A DNA stretch of 35,139 bases from an uncultured Alphaproteobacteria bacterium (GTDB lineage: Bacteria > Pseudomonadota > Alphaproteobacteria > RF32 > CAG-239): NCBI GenBank assembly GCA_949297665.1, contig CASFTO010000036.1, positions 1-35,139 of the forward strand. Direction: 5' to 3'. The position numbers and the translations under genes are program-made. This document shows, one piece after another, positions 24,284-33,254 of this stretch. The number at the start of each line of letters is the position of its first letter. Within the stretch, counting starts at the first letter, position 1. The notes under the pieces were generated by a model, which saw nothing but the letters and a program-made list of their open reading frames with translations, did no database searches and was not told where the DNA came from.

Positions 24284-24322
24284 GTGGCTAATCGTGTTAT
24301 TAAAAAATTTTGAGCGGATTTG

Positions 24323-24988
24323 ATGATAAAAAAAATTGAAGAAAAATTAGGGTATACGTTTCATAATCCCAAACTCTTACGGCAGGCGTTGACGCACGCG
24401 AGCTTTACCGCCGATATTCATGAAAATTATGAACGGTTGGAGTTTTTGGGTGACAGAATTTTGGGGGTGACAATTGCCGAAATGCTTTGTCGCACGTTTC
24501 CGAATGAACCGGAAGGTAACCTTTCGCAACGCTTTGTCGGACTCGTTTGTAAAGATGCCGTGGCGGAAGTTGTGCGCGAACTTGGCGTTGAAAGGGCTAT
24601 TGTTGCGGCAAATGTTGATGTTCGTGATAGTTTGAACGTGCTTTGCGATGTCGGCGAGGCGCTGATTGCGGCAATTTATCTGGATAGCGGCGATATGACC
24701 GTGGCTCAAGATTTTATTCGGAAACATTGGACGCCGCTGATTGATCGGAAATCTCGTCCGCATAAAGATTTCAAAACAAAGTTACAAGAAGAAGCTCATC
24801 ATTTTAATCTTAATCCGCCACTCTATCGGATGTTGAAAAAAACAGGCTCCGAACATGAGCCGATGTTTCAGGTCGAGGTTTCTTTTGATAACGGAAAAAG
24901 TGCGGTCGGCAGAGGTAAAAGCAAAAAATTAGCCGAACAAGAGGCTGCGCATAAAATGTTGGAAATTTTGGGTGTTGCCGATGACTGA
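24323..24988 (+). CDS. rnc: Ribonuclease III
   Basis: The 221-residue protein carries the RNase III signature ERLEFLGDRIL with E40 and D44, and the second acidic pair D109 and E112 in CDVGEALIAAIYLD, which together bind the catalytic metals. A C-terminal double-stranded RNA-binding domain follows from about 150 (KTKLQEEAHHFNLNPP to KKLAEQEAAHKMLE). It processes rRNA precursors and other double-stranded RNA. The serine or alanine common after the signature aspartate is replaced by arginine (GDRIL). GAGCGGA upstream supports ATG 24323. It overlaps era by 8 bases, giving tight translational coupling. Confidence 0.95.
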   Translation: MIKKIEEKLGYTFHNPKLLRQALTHASFTADIHENYERLEFLGDRILGVTIAEMLCRTFPNEPEGNLSQRFVGLVCKDAVAEVVRELGVERAIVAANVDVRDSLNVLCDVGEALIAAIYLDSGDMTVAQDFIRKHWTPLIDRKSRPHKDFKTKLQEEAHHFNLNPPLYRMLKKTGSEHEPMFQVEVSFDNGKSAVGRGKSKKLAEQEAAHKMLEILGVADD

Positions 24989-25931
24989 AAATAAAACAAA
25001 TATGTCGGTGGTAGATAGGAATATTGAAGGTGGTGAAACGCAAACTCGTTGTGGGTTTGTGGCGTTACTCGGGGCGCCGAACGCCGGTAAATCCACCATT
25101 ACCAATAACTTTGTCGGCTCTAAGGTTAGTATTGTTTCGCCCAAAGCGCAAACGACGCGCACGACTGTTAAAGGTATCGGTATTTGGGGAAATTCGCAAA
25201 TCATCTTTTTAGACACGCCAGGGATTTTTAAGCCGAAACGTCGTCTTGATCGAGCTATGGTTGCTTCCGCTTGGGGTGGGGTTAGCGATGCTGATATGAC
25301 GGTTTTGGTGGTTGATGCCAAAAGGGGTTTTGATGACGAAACGAAAGCTATTATCCAAAAGCTCTCTGAAAATCATATCGACGCGGTGTTGGTGCTTAAT
25401 AAAATCGACCTCGTTAATGAAGAAAAATTGTTGAAACTTTGTGCGGAACTCAACGAGGCTTATCCGTTTAAAGAAACATTTATGATTTCGGCGATGGATG
25501 GCAAAGGAACGGATGATTTTTATCAATATTTGGCGGATAATCTACCCAAAAGTCCATGGTTTTATCCCGAAGAACAAATGTCCGACTTGCCGCTGAAACT
25601 TTTGGCGGCGGAAATTGTGCGTGAAAAATTGTTTCTCTATCTGCGTCAAGAGTTGCCGTATGCCCTTACGGTGGAGCCCGAACTTTGGGAAAGACGCGAG
25701 GATAATTCGGTTCGTGCCGAAATGACGATTTATGTGGAGCGGGACAGCCAAAAACAAATTGTTCTGGGGCGTGGCGGGGCGATGATTAAAAAAATCGGTC
25801 AGGCGGCTCGTCATGAACTTGAAGACTTGCTTGAAGACCGTATTCATCTGTTTTTGTTTGTTAAAGTGCGGGAAAATTGGGGCGATGATCCGGCTCGCTA
25901 TGCCGATTGGAATTTGGATTTTCGCGCGTAA
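24981..25931 (+). CDS. era: GTPase Era
   Basis: The 316-residue protein has all GTPase boxes: G1 GAPNAGKS (31-38), TTR in the switch, G3 DTPG, G4 NKID, and a SAMDG-type G5 segment. A C-terminal KH domain includes VLGRGGAMIKKIGQAAR. Era binds the 3' end of 16S rRNA and acts in 30S assembly. The start overlaps the rnc stop by 8 bases, which is the standard arrangement. In-frame GTG 24972 is possible but ATG 24981 is the natural choice. The N-terminal 20 residues before the domain are longer than usual but unstructured. Confidence 0.95.
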   Translation: MTENKTNMSVVDRNIEGGETQTRCGFVALLGAPNAGKSTITNNFVGSKVSIVSPKAQTTRTTVKGIGIWGNSQIIFLDTPGIFKPKRRLDRAMVASAWGGVSDADMTVLVVDAKRGFDDETKAIIQKLSENHIDAVLVLNKIDLVNEEKLLKLCAELNEAYPFKETFMISAMDGKGTDDFYQYLADNLPKSPWFYPEEQMSDLPLKLLAAEIVREKLFLYLRQELPYALTVEPELWERREDNSVRAEMTIYVERDSQKQIVLGRGGAMIKKIGQAARHELEDLLEDRIHLFLFVKVRENWGDDPARYADWNLDFRA

Positions 25932-26109
25932 ATCTCGTATATTTGCATATGCTTAATGGGGCATATTTTGACTCGGCAAGGGGAGTGGGTGGTTAGTGTG
26001 TGCTTTAGTCGCAAGTTGTTTTTGTGTGGAAAGTCAGGGCTTTTGATTAGGGCGGGTTTAAATCAGCAGATAAATGCTTATATCTATGCCAAAACTTATG
26101 GAGGTCGAT

Positions 26110-26433
26110 ATGGAAATTTATTTGTTTATCGCTTTGGTGTTTATGTATCTCTTAACAAAAATGATGCTCCCCAAACGGGCGCAAAAGAAAATTTGGACCG
26201 GTGCTTATATTGTTTCTTTTGCTATCACTTGCATCGCTATCTTTTTTATTCGCTCCTATGCTAAAGATATGTTGATGCAAGCCGGTGAACTCAACTGGTA
26301 TTATATCCTCTATGTCTTTGGCGCTATCAGCACAATTTTGGGTGTGATTAACCTCTGGATGTATAAAAAAGGCGTGATTGCTCTTTTTTCTGCGGCAGAG
26401 GATGAGGACGATGATGATGATGAGATTGCTTAG
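26110..26433 (+). CDS. Small membrane protein with acidic tail
   Basis: The 107-residue protein has three hydrophobic helices (about 2-15, 30-49 and 61-80) joined by basic loops (KMMLPKRAQKK). It ends in a run of acidic residues (EDEDDDDDE). I do not recognise a family. GGAGG at 26100-26104 with 5 bases of spacing fixes ATG 26110 and excludes the longer in-frame version from 26074, as well as the overlapping frame from 25956. It lies 178 bases after era and may have its own promoter. Its role cannot be inferred. Confidence 0.65.
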   Translation: MEIYLFIALVFMYLLTKMMLPKRAQKKIWTGAYIVSFAITCIAIFFIRSYAKDMLMQAGELNWYYILYVFGAISTILGVINLWMYKKGVIALFSAAEDEDDDDDEIA

Positions 26434-26522
26434 TTAAAGCGCGATTTTTTGTTGTAAAATTTTTGAAAACAGCGTATCTTGCCCATAATTGTTTTTTTAT
26501 CTATAAACGGACGGATACGCTT

Positions 26523-28148
26523 ATGCCTCTCTATCGCCTTAATAATATTAAACTTCCTGTTCATGCCACCGTTCAAGATGCCTTTAACGAGGCTCTTCTC
26601 TTGTTACAGTTGACGGTTGATGTGGTTTCGCAAATGCGCGTGGTTAAAGAATCGATTGACGCGCGCAATAAAGCTCATTTAATCAAAGTGTTTGCAGTCG
26701 AGTTTGAGTGCGACAAAGAGTTGGTGGAAAGTTCGGATTTGATGAAATTGCCTGCGGCGGAAAGGCTTGATTTTATGGGGCACGGAACCGCTTTGACACA
26801 ATTACAAAGGCCGGTGGTGGTCGGTTCGGGTCCGGCCGGTATGATGGCGGCACTCTGCTTGGCGGAAGCCGGGCTTAAACCGATTGTTTTGGAACGTGGC
26901 GCCAGTGTTCTTGAACGGCAAAAGGCTGTTGATACTTTTTGGAAAACGGGACAACTCTCCATACAAACAAATGTGCAATTCGGAGAGGGCGGCGCAGGTA
27001 CGTTTTCCGACGGTAAATTGATGACCGGTATTAAAAAAGATAAATTTACCGCAAAAGTTTTGCATGAATTTGCCGCAGCCGGCGCACCTTCCGAAATCCT
27101 TTATCTTGCCAAGCCGCATATCGGTACTGATAATCTGGTGAATATGGTGCAGAATATTCGGCGGAAAATTATCGCTCTTGGCGGTGAATATCGTTTTAAT
27201 GAAAAAATGGATGATATCTTATTGCAAGAAATGACGCTTGATAATGGCGAAAAGTCTTCTCGGATTAAAGGAATAAAAGTATTGCGTGCAGACGGTTCGG
27301 CTTATCAACTTGATACCGATATTTTGATTTTGGCACTCGGGCATTCGGCGCGCGATACCTTTCAGATGCTTTATCATCGCGGTCTTCTTATGGCGCAAAA
27401 ACCGTTTGCCGTCGGTGTACGGATTGAACATAAACAAAAAGATATTAACCTAGCTCAATACGGGCAAAAATTTTGGAACTCCCCTTATCTCGGGGCGGCT
27501 GATTATAAACTCGCCGTACATCTTGATAACGGACGAGGCGTCTATACTTTTTGTATGTGTCTGGGGGGGAGTGTCGTGGCGGCGACTTCTCTTGCAGGAC
27601 ATGTGGTCACCAACGGTATGAGCGAATTTGCTCGTGATAAAGAAAATGCTAATGCCGCCGTGTTGGTTAATGTGGATGAAAATGATTTTGGTTCTGCGCA
27701 TCCGCTTGCCGGTATCGAATTTCAGGAAAATCTGGAGAAAAAAGCATTTACACTCGGGGGGAGCAACTATTTTGCGCCGGTGCAAAAAGTCGGCGATTTC
27801 TTAAAAGGTAAACCAACTGCTGTTTTGGGGAAAGTGACGCCTTCTTATCAACCTGGGGTTAAACCTTCCGATTTTAAGCAGTTGTTTCCGAAAGCGCTCT
27901 ATCAAGCTCTTCAAGAGGGTATTCGTCGTATGGATAAAAAATTACGGGGCTTTGCCGATGATGATGCTGTTTTAACTGCAGTTGAAAGTCGCTCTTCCTC
28001 TCCGGTGCGCTTGCTTCGTAATGGTGCGTATATGAGTAATATTTATGGCGTTTATCCGATTGGCGAAGGTGCCGGATATGCCGGCGGAATTACCAGTGCG
28101 GCGGCCGACGGCGTTAAAGTTGCGGCGGTGTTGTGCGGATTAAAATAA
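26523..28148 (+). CDS. NAD(P)/FAD-dependent oxidoreductase of the COG2509 type
   Basis: The 541-residue protein begins with a small N-terminal domain starting MPLYRLNNIKLP, typical of this group. The FAD dinucleotide fold follows with GSGPAG at 101-106 and an LERG acidic end. A FGEGGAGTFSDGKL loop lies near 150, with a GVRIEHKQ segment and a C-terminal EGAGYAGGITSAAADG closing FAD motif. This layout is that of uncharacterised bacterial FAD-dependent dehydrogenases (COG2509), whose substrate is not known to me. No clear Shine-Dalgarno precedes ATG 26523; the TTG start at 26463 would add 20 non-homologous residues. Confidence 0.85.
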   Translation: MPLYRLNNIKLPVHATVQDAFNEALLLLQLTVDVVSQMRVVKESIDARNKAHLIKVFAVEFECDKELVESSDLMKLPAAERLDFMGHGTALTQLQRPVVVGSGPAGMMAALCLAEAGLKPIVLERGASVLERQKAVDTFWKTGQLSIQTNVQFGEGGAGTFSDGKLMTGIKKDKFTAKVLHEFAAAGAPSEILYLAKPHIGTDNLVNMVQNIRRKIIALGGEYRFNEKMDDILLQEMTLDNGEKSSRIKGIKVLRADGSAYQLDTDILILALGHSARDTFQMLYHRGLLMAQKPFAVGVRIEHKQKDINLAQYGQKFWNSPYLGAADYKLAVHLDNGRGVYTFCMCLGGSVVAATSLAGHVVTNGMSEFARDKENANAAVLVNVDENDFGSAHPLAGIEFQENLEKKAFTLGGSNYFAPVQKVGDFLKGKPTAVLGKVTPSYQPGVKPSDFKQLFPKALYQALQEGIRRMDKKLRGFADDDAVLTAVESRSSSPVRLLRNGAYMSNIYGVYPIGEGAGYAGGITSAAADGVKVAAVLCGLK

Positions 28149-28256
28149 CGTGCTGACTTTATTGGCTGTGATTAAGTTGTGCTAAAGGGTTGAGCGACGC
28201 TTTTTGTTGTTTTAAACTATAGACTAATGGATTTTTTGATTTTGAGGGAGATTATC

Positions 28257-30938
28257 ATGAATAAAAAAACTTTGCTTCTCGGTTCGGCTTTAGGCGGGGT
28301 GCTTGTGGTCGGTGTTGCCGGTTGGCTCTTGCTTGCAGACGGAAAGCCGGCAACATTGCAAAACTATTGGAATGGTGAAACCGAACTCAATGTCGCCGAT
28401 AAAAACGGTGTTCTCTCGCTGATTAAAGCTGTTCAAGCTAAAGATGAAGCAGTGGTTGCTTATTTGATTGAACATGGCGCAGATGTTGATAAAAAAGATA
28501 GAAACGGAATGTCTGCGGTGGAGGCTGCCGCGGCAACGGGAGATTTCTCTTTGTTTGAAAGAACGGCTAAAGCTTCTAAAATGACTTTAAGCGAACCGAT
28601 GTTTTTGGATAAAGCTCTAGATGGCGGTAATTTGAAAATTGTACAGTTCTTGCTCGATAAAGGCGCTAATGTTAATGCTACGTTGCAATTCAAAGGTAAA
28701 CATATGCCAGATGAATTGCCCGATTTTAAAGATCCGCGCGTGGTTACGCCTCTTAAAAAAGCCGTGATGCTTGGACAAGCCGATATGGCGGCGTTGTTGC
28801 TCAAAAACGGTGCTGACGGTGCAGAGTATTTCTTGGTGCAAAATGTTCGTTTAGCCTCGCCGCAGATGGTCAAAGTGTTGGGCGATAGTTTGAAAAATTT
28901 GCAAACTGTTATCGCCGGTAATGTCGATTTGCTTTCTTATGCCGTTCTTGTGGCGCCGAAAGATACTATTGCCTATTTAATTGATAAAAATGCAGGTGAT
29001 GTTAATCTGGCTTTCCAAAGAGCGCTGGTTTATCGTAAAGACGGTGATAAAATTATTTTGGATAATGTAACTTATAAAGTTACCGATACTTCCGATGTGT
29101 TTAAACTTTTTGCCGATAAAGGTGCTCGCGTTTCTCCAGAGGCTATGGAATTGATGCTGAAAAAAGGACGTAATGAGGATTATTTAACTTTGGCGCAGTG
29201 CGCGCCGAACCCTAATGCCTTGAATGCTCAAAATCAAACAATGCTTATGGTCGCTTTGCAAAATGGTTATGAAACGGCTGTCGACTTTTTGCTTAAACAG
29301 CAGAATATTGATTTGTGGATGGCGGAAAATGACGGCAATACGCCGATTGCTATGGCGGTTGAAAAAGCTCGGAAATATCCGAAAATTTTGGAGAAAATTG
29401 AAGCTAAACTTGCTGATGTTAATGAAGCCGGTTATAAAGGTGAAACTCTTTTGATGTTGTTGGCTCAACAAGGTCTTGAGGCTGATTTTAATAGAGTGCT
29501 CGCAAAAGGGGGGGATGTTTATAAAGTTAATAATGTCGGTGAAAATTTGCTGATGTATGCCGCACTGGGGGGGAATGAACAAATCGTTTCTTTTTTGGTG
29601 GAACAGGGATTGAATGTTAATGCCAGAGATAATGCCGGAAGAACGCCGTTGATGTATGCTATTGAAGGCGGAAATAAACGCGTTATTCAATTGTTGTTGG
29701 ATAATAAGGCGGATATTAATGCTGTTGATTTTGAGGGTAAAAATGTTTTGATGTATGTCGCTGAATTCGGTACTGCTGATTTTGCTGATGAATTATTGGA
29801 TGAAGGGGGAAGTTTGGCGGCGGTTGATAATAATGGACGGACACTCCTTATGTATGCGGCGCAAAATGCTAATTTGCTTATGGTGGAGAAATTATTGGAT
29901 AGTGCCGGCGATGTTAATAGAACCGATAATGATGGTTTGAGCGTCATTGCTTATGCTGCTAAAAACGGTAATGTTGATGTTTCTCGTTTGTTGGTGCAAA
30001 ATGGAGCAAATCTTTATGCTAAAGATAATAATGGTAAAATTCCTGCTTTTTATGCCGCAGAAAAAGGTAATCTGGAGCTTTTTAATATCTTGACTATGGC
30101 GGGGATGTTATTTGGTGATTCTGAAAAAAATACTGGTAAGTTGATTCTTATGTATGCTATTGAAGGCGGAAATAGCGATATTATACGCAGAATCTTAAGT
30201 GTTTATCCTTTTTATAATAAAAAAGACAGATTTGGCAGAACTGCTTTGATGTTTTTGGTGGATAAAGGCAGACCGGATATGGTGCGCGAATTTATTCGTA
30301 AAGGGGCAAATGTCGAATCGCGCGATAATCGCGGTAAGTCTGTCCTTATGTATGCCGCTGAAGGTGCTACCGGCGTTAATATGGTTACGGTTATGCAAAG
30401 TTTTACTTCATCTATAGATCGAAATCTTAATCTGCGTGATGCTGATGGTAAAACTGCTTTGATGTATGCCGTTAGCGGTAAAAATGCTCAGCTGATTAAA
30501 GCACATATGCTTTTGGAACGAGGAGTTGAGGTCGATACTGTTGACGCTACCGGTAAAACCGCTTTGATGTATGCTGTTGATAATCGTGATATCAGAGTGG
30601 AAAAATTAATGGTTGCCGAATTGTTGGAGAAAGTTCAACGTATTGAACAAAATGACGATAACGGACGTACCGCTTTGATGTATGCCGCGGCTAATCCGCA
30701 GGCTGATACTCAAATCTTGACTATGCTCTTAGATAAAAAGGCTAATATCAATGCGGTGGATAATGCCGGTAAATCTGTTTTGATGTATGCCGTGCAGGGC
30801 GGAGATATTGGTAAAGTTAAACTTTTGCTTGAGGCCGGTGTTAATAAAAATGCTAAAACTTCCGACGGTAAAACAGTTTTGGATTTTGCTAAGGTTAATG
30901 GGGATTGCTTTGTTAAAGCAATCAAACAATTGCTTTAG
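28257..30938 (+). CDS. Membrane-anchored or exported ankyrin repeat protein
   Basis: The 893-residue protein has a basic start and a hydrophobic segment at about 5-27 (LLLGSALGGVLVVGVAGWLLL) acting as a signal anchor or signal peptide. Almost all the rest is ankyrin repeats, about 18 of them, some degenerate (residues 130-330). The usual TPLHxA turn is replaced by [KR][TS]xLMYA, giving a run of LMYA motifs from about 430 to 870. Ankyrin arrays bind proteins; with an export signal this one would act in the periplasm or at the surface, which is unusual. GAGGGAGA upstream fixes ATG 28257. It is a monocistronic gene. Confidence 0.85.
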   Translation: MNKKTLLLGSALGGVLVVGVAGWLLLADGKPATLQNYWNGETELNVADKNGVLSLIKAVQAKDEAVVAYLIEHGADVDKKDRNGMSAVEAAAATGDFSLFERTAKASKMTLSEPMFLDKALDGGNLKIVQFLLDKGANVNATLQFKGKHMPDELPDFKDPRVVTPLKKAVMLGQADMAALLLKNGADGAEYFLVQNVRLASPQMVKVLGDSLKNLQTVIAGNVDLLSYAVLVAPKDTIAYLIDKNAGDVNLAFQRALVYRKDGDKIILDNVTYKVTDTSDVFKLFADKGARVSPEAMELMLKKGRNEDYLTLAQCAPNPNALNAQNQTMLMVALQNGYETAVDFLLKQQNIDLWMAENDGNTPIAMAVEKARKYPKILEKIEAKLADVNEAGYKGETLLMLLAQQGLEADFNRVLAKGGDVYKVNNVGENLLMYAALGGNEQIVSFLVEQGLNVNARDNAGRTPLMYAIEGGNKRVIQLLLDNKADINAVDFEGKNVLMYVAEFGTADFADELLDEGGSLAAVDNNGRTLLMYAAQNANLLMVEKLLDSAGDVNRTDNDGLSVIAYAAKNGNVDVSRLLVQNGANLYAKDNNGKIPAFYAAEKGNLELFNILTMAGMLFGDSEKNTGKLILMYAIEGGNSDIIRRILSVYPFYNKKDRFGRTALMFLVDKGRPDMVREFIRKGANVESRDNRGKSVLMYAAEGATGVNMVTVMQSFTSSIDRNLNLRDADGKTALMYAVSGKNAQLIKAHMLLERGVEVDTVDATGKTALMYAVDNRDIRVEKLMVAELLEKVQRIEQNDDNGRTALMYAAANPQADTQILTMLLDKKANINAVDNAGKSVLMYAVQGGDIGKVKLLLEAGVNKNAKTSDGKTVLDFAKVNGDCFVKAIKQLL

Positions 30939-30970
30939 AGTTGCTTGCTCCGATGTGTTTCGGAAGGGGG

Positions 30971-31000
30971 TAAAAAAAACTCCCGTATTAAACGGGAGTT
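30971..31000 (-). terminator. Intrinsic terminator for the minus-strand gene at 31098
   Basis: AACTCCCGT (30978-30986) and ACGGGAGTT (30992-31000) pair perfectly. The run of A before them becomes a U8 tail on the minus strand. No T run exists on the plus side. Confidence 0.85.
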
Positions 31001-31097
31001 AGTGGGAGAAATCGATTTCTTACAGCTTATCTAACGGTGCTTCTCTTGTGCAACGAGTTGCGCAAGCTGTTGCATAAGAGGCGGTTCGTTAGTTTGT

Positions 31098-31838
31098 TTA
31101 GCTGAAAAATACAGCTATTCTTTCGTTGGCAAAATACCGATCTTCATAGCACGGCTCAATCTTTTCGTTTGCTTCTGTTCCATTGAAATGGATGAAGTAG
31201 TGCGGTGTGTGATTGAGCTTTTCTTTACACCAGCAACGGCAGTCTAAATGGCTGTCTACCGCTATACCATATTTGCTTAATACGGCTGCGGTGGCCTTGA
31301 TGCGATTGCGGGATTTTTTGTCTTCGAGGGTTTTTCTGAAATTTTCCCAAGGGGGTAAATCGCCTTTCTTGCCCTCAAATTCATACTGTGAGGCGATGTG
31401 GGCCGCGTATGAATGATTGTATACGCTTTCCGTTTCGGCTCGCAGGGTCTTTTTCCAGAAAATTCCAGACTTCAGACGCCAACCCCATACCTCGTCTTTA
31501 CGCGTGATGTCCAATGCGTTCTTTATTTCGAAACGATTGGTGCCGTTTATCTTGTAAATTATCGGAAGTGCGGTCGGTATCAGTGTGGGACTGGTGGAAC
31601 GTACTTCCGAATTCCTTACAGGCGCCGGATTGGGGATTTCGGCATTGCAATTGCGATTGCGCTTGCGGTTTTGCCCTTTGTAGCGTTTGCTACATACCAG
31701 AAGTGTTAGAACCATGCAGACAACGGATATTGTTGCGGGTTTGCGGCTTTCGTCTTTCAGGCAGTTGACGAAACTTTCAGGATTGACACTTAACGTGCTC
31801 ATGATGGTATTGACCATCTTTCTGTCTGTTGCTTTCAT
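31098..31838 (-). CDS. Orphan protein with one membrane segment, function unknown
   Basis: I do not recognise this 246-residue protein. A hydrophilic N-terminus is followed by one hydrophobic stretch at about 35-50 (TISVVCMVLTLLVC), then a very basic asparagine-rich linker (KRYKGQNRKRNRNCN). The C-terminal domain at about 95-245 is rich in tryptophan, tyrosine and cysteine, with a CRCWC motif and HTPHYFIHFNGTE. The ATG has no Shine-Dalgarno, and AACTATTAA lies 13 bases upstream, as in the orphan genes at 20718 and 24052. It lies between the ankyrin gene and fabI with its own terminator. The topology suggests a single-pass protein. Confidence 0.55.
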   Translation of the reverse strand: MKATDRKMVNTIMSTLSVNPESFVNCLKDESRKPATISVVCMVLTLLVCSKRYKGQNRKRNRNCNAEIPNPAPVRNSEVRSTSPTLIPTALPIIYKINGTNRFEIKNALDITRKDEVWGWRLKSGIFWKKTLRAETESVYNHSYAAHIASQYEFEGKKGDLPPWENFRKTLEDKKSRNRIKATAAVLSKYGIAVDSHLDCRCWCKEKLNHTPHYFIHFNGTEANEKIEPCYEDRYFANERIAVFFS

Positions 31839-31991
31839 AAGAATAGAGATTTAATAGTTAGACATTATGATATGGATTACATTTTGCTTTATAGACGATT
31901 TTTTATATTCAGACAAGAATGTTTTTAGGATGCGAAACTTCAATACCTGCTCGAATGTATGTAAAATGGGGCGCTGTAGTTGCTTGCAGGT

Positions 31992-32012
31992 TGTGGATAA
32001 CTCTGTGGATAA
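31992..32012. promoter_or_regulatory. Pair of perfect DnaA boxes
   Basis: TGTGGATAA occurs at 31992-32000 and 32004-32012; each is the reverse complement of the DnaA box TTATCCACA. Both point the same way, 12 bases apart centre to centre, so nearly one helical turn. An A/T-rich stretch follows. Confidence 0.6.
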
Positions 32013-32130
32013 CTTCTTTGAACCTTGATTTGTCTATTTATTTCAATTGCTTAATTGCTCTTTTCCTCTTAAAGGTAATGCGGCTGAAAAAAATATAGTT
32101 TCCATTTGGGGAGAAAATAACCGTGATTTT

Positions 32131-32163
32131 ATATAGAAAAAGCCCCTCGCAACGGAGGGGCTT
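32131..32163 (-). terminator. Intrinsic terminator after fabI
   Basis: AAGCCCCTC (32140-32148) pairs perfectly with GAGGGGCTT (32155-32163). The A-run before it becomes a U tail on the minus strand, just after the fabI stop. Confidence 0.88.
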
Positions 32164-32182
32164 AAATGTTTTAGTACTGCGA

Positions 32183-33010
32183 TTAAAATTCTGCCAACAC
32201 TTCCGATGATTCATGTGTATTGTGAATATTTACCATCGCAATCGTGTTGTAACCGTTATCAACGTGTACAATTTCACCTGTAATCGCTTCTCCAAGAGGT
32301 GATAACAAAGCTAATGCAGCGCGACCAACTTGTTCTTGGGTAACGTTTGCTTGTAACGGTGCGTTTAATTCATTCCAACGCAAAATTTTGCGGAAGTCAC
32401 CAATACCGGAAGCAGCCAATGTTTTAATCGGGCCGGCAGAAATGGCATTAACGCGAACTTTTTGTTGTCCCATATCTACTGCAGCATAACGAACAGATGC
32501 TTCTAATGCAGCTTTGGCTACACCCATGATGTTGTAGTTTGGCAATACACGTTCTGAACCTAAGTAGGTTAAGGTTACGATAGAACCGTTTTCATTCATA
32601 TACGGAGATGCGCAACGGCATGCTTCTAAGAATGAATAGCATGAAATGTGCATGGTGTTGGTGAAGTTTTCCAAAGTGGTATCAATGGTGCGACCTTTTA
32701 ATTGATCTTTATCAGAAAACGCAATGGCGTGAACCACAAAGTCCAACTTGCCCCATTTTTCGCCTAATTCTTTAAAGCAAGCTTCAACAGATGCAGAATC
32801 GGTTACATCGCATTTGATTAATGTTGGTGCATAAGAAAGTTTTTCAGCCAAAGGAACAACTCTTTTTTCAAGAGCTTCGTTTTGGTATGAAATAGCGATT
32901 TGTGCGCCTTGTGCATCCAAAGCTTGAGCAATCCCCCAAGCGATTGATTTATCATTGGCAAGACCCATAATCAGGCCCTTTTTACCAGCCATAAGTGGTT
33001 CAACTGTCAT
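32183..33010 (-). CDS. fabI: Enoyl-[acyl-carrier-protein] reductase (NADH)
   Basis: The 275-residue protein matches FabI: an N-terminal LIMGLANDKSIAWGIAQAL cofactor site, the catalytic pair Y159-x6-K166 preceded by Y149 in TLTYLGS, and the SAGPIKTLAASGI loop typical of triclosan-binding FabI. It catalyses the last step of the fatty acid elongation cycle. The length is slightly above the usual 260 owing to a C-terminal tail (HNTHESSEVLAEF). GAGGTAA supports the ATG at 33010. It is divergent from recA, with 316 bases between the two starts. Confidence 0.96.
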   Translation of the reverse strand: MTVEPLMAGKKGLIMGLANDKSIAWGIAQALDAQGAQIAISYQNEALEKRVVPLAEKLSYAPTLIKCDVTDSASVEACFKELGEKWGKLDFVVHAIAFSDKDQLKGRTIDTTLENFTNTMHISCYSFLEACRCASPYMNENGSIVTLTYLGSERVLPNYNIMGVAKAALEASVRYAAVDMGQQKVRVNAISAGPIKTLAASGIGDFRKILRWNELNAPLQANVTQEQVGRAALALLSPLGEAITGEIVHVDNGYNTIAMVNIHNTHESSEVLAEF

Positions 33011-33254
33011 GTATAATTACCTCGTATAATTTTTTTTACAGTATGTTTTTTGAAACTAACTATCCTTGTTCTTACAGAATTAAATGTCATTTGTAAACCT
33101 TTTTTTTCAAATTTTAGGTATGGGAAATGTGAAAGTTTTGTTACTAAAAGATGAAATGGGCGGAAAATATGGCGTTTTGAGGGGGCGAGATGTTGTGTAT
33201 CCTTTTGTTTTGACGCTATATATTAAAAAACTTGCGGAAAATCAAAAAAAACTC

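Larger units (their letters stand above)
31839..32182. other. 344-bp gap with DnaA boxes and the fabI terminator
   Basis: This gap holds the leader of the orphan minus gene, two perfect DnaA boxes (31992-32012), an A/T-rich stretch after them, and the fabI terminator. I see no reading frame or RNA gene in it. Confidence 0.7.

Noticed and set aside
25956..26264. 102-residue open frame overlapping the small membrane protein
   Set aside because: GGAGG at 26100 fits ATG 26110 in the other frame, which encodes a proper membrane protein.
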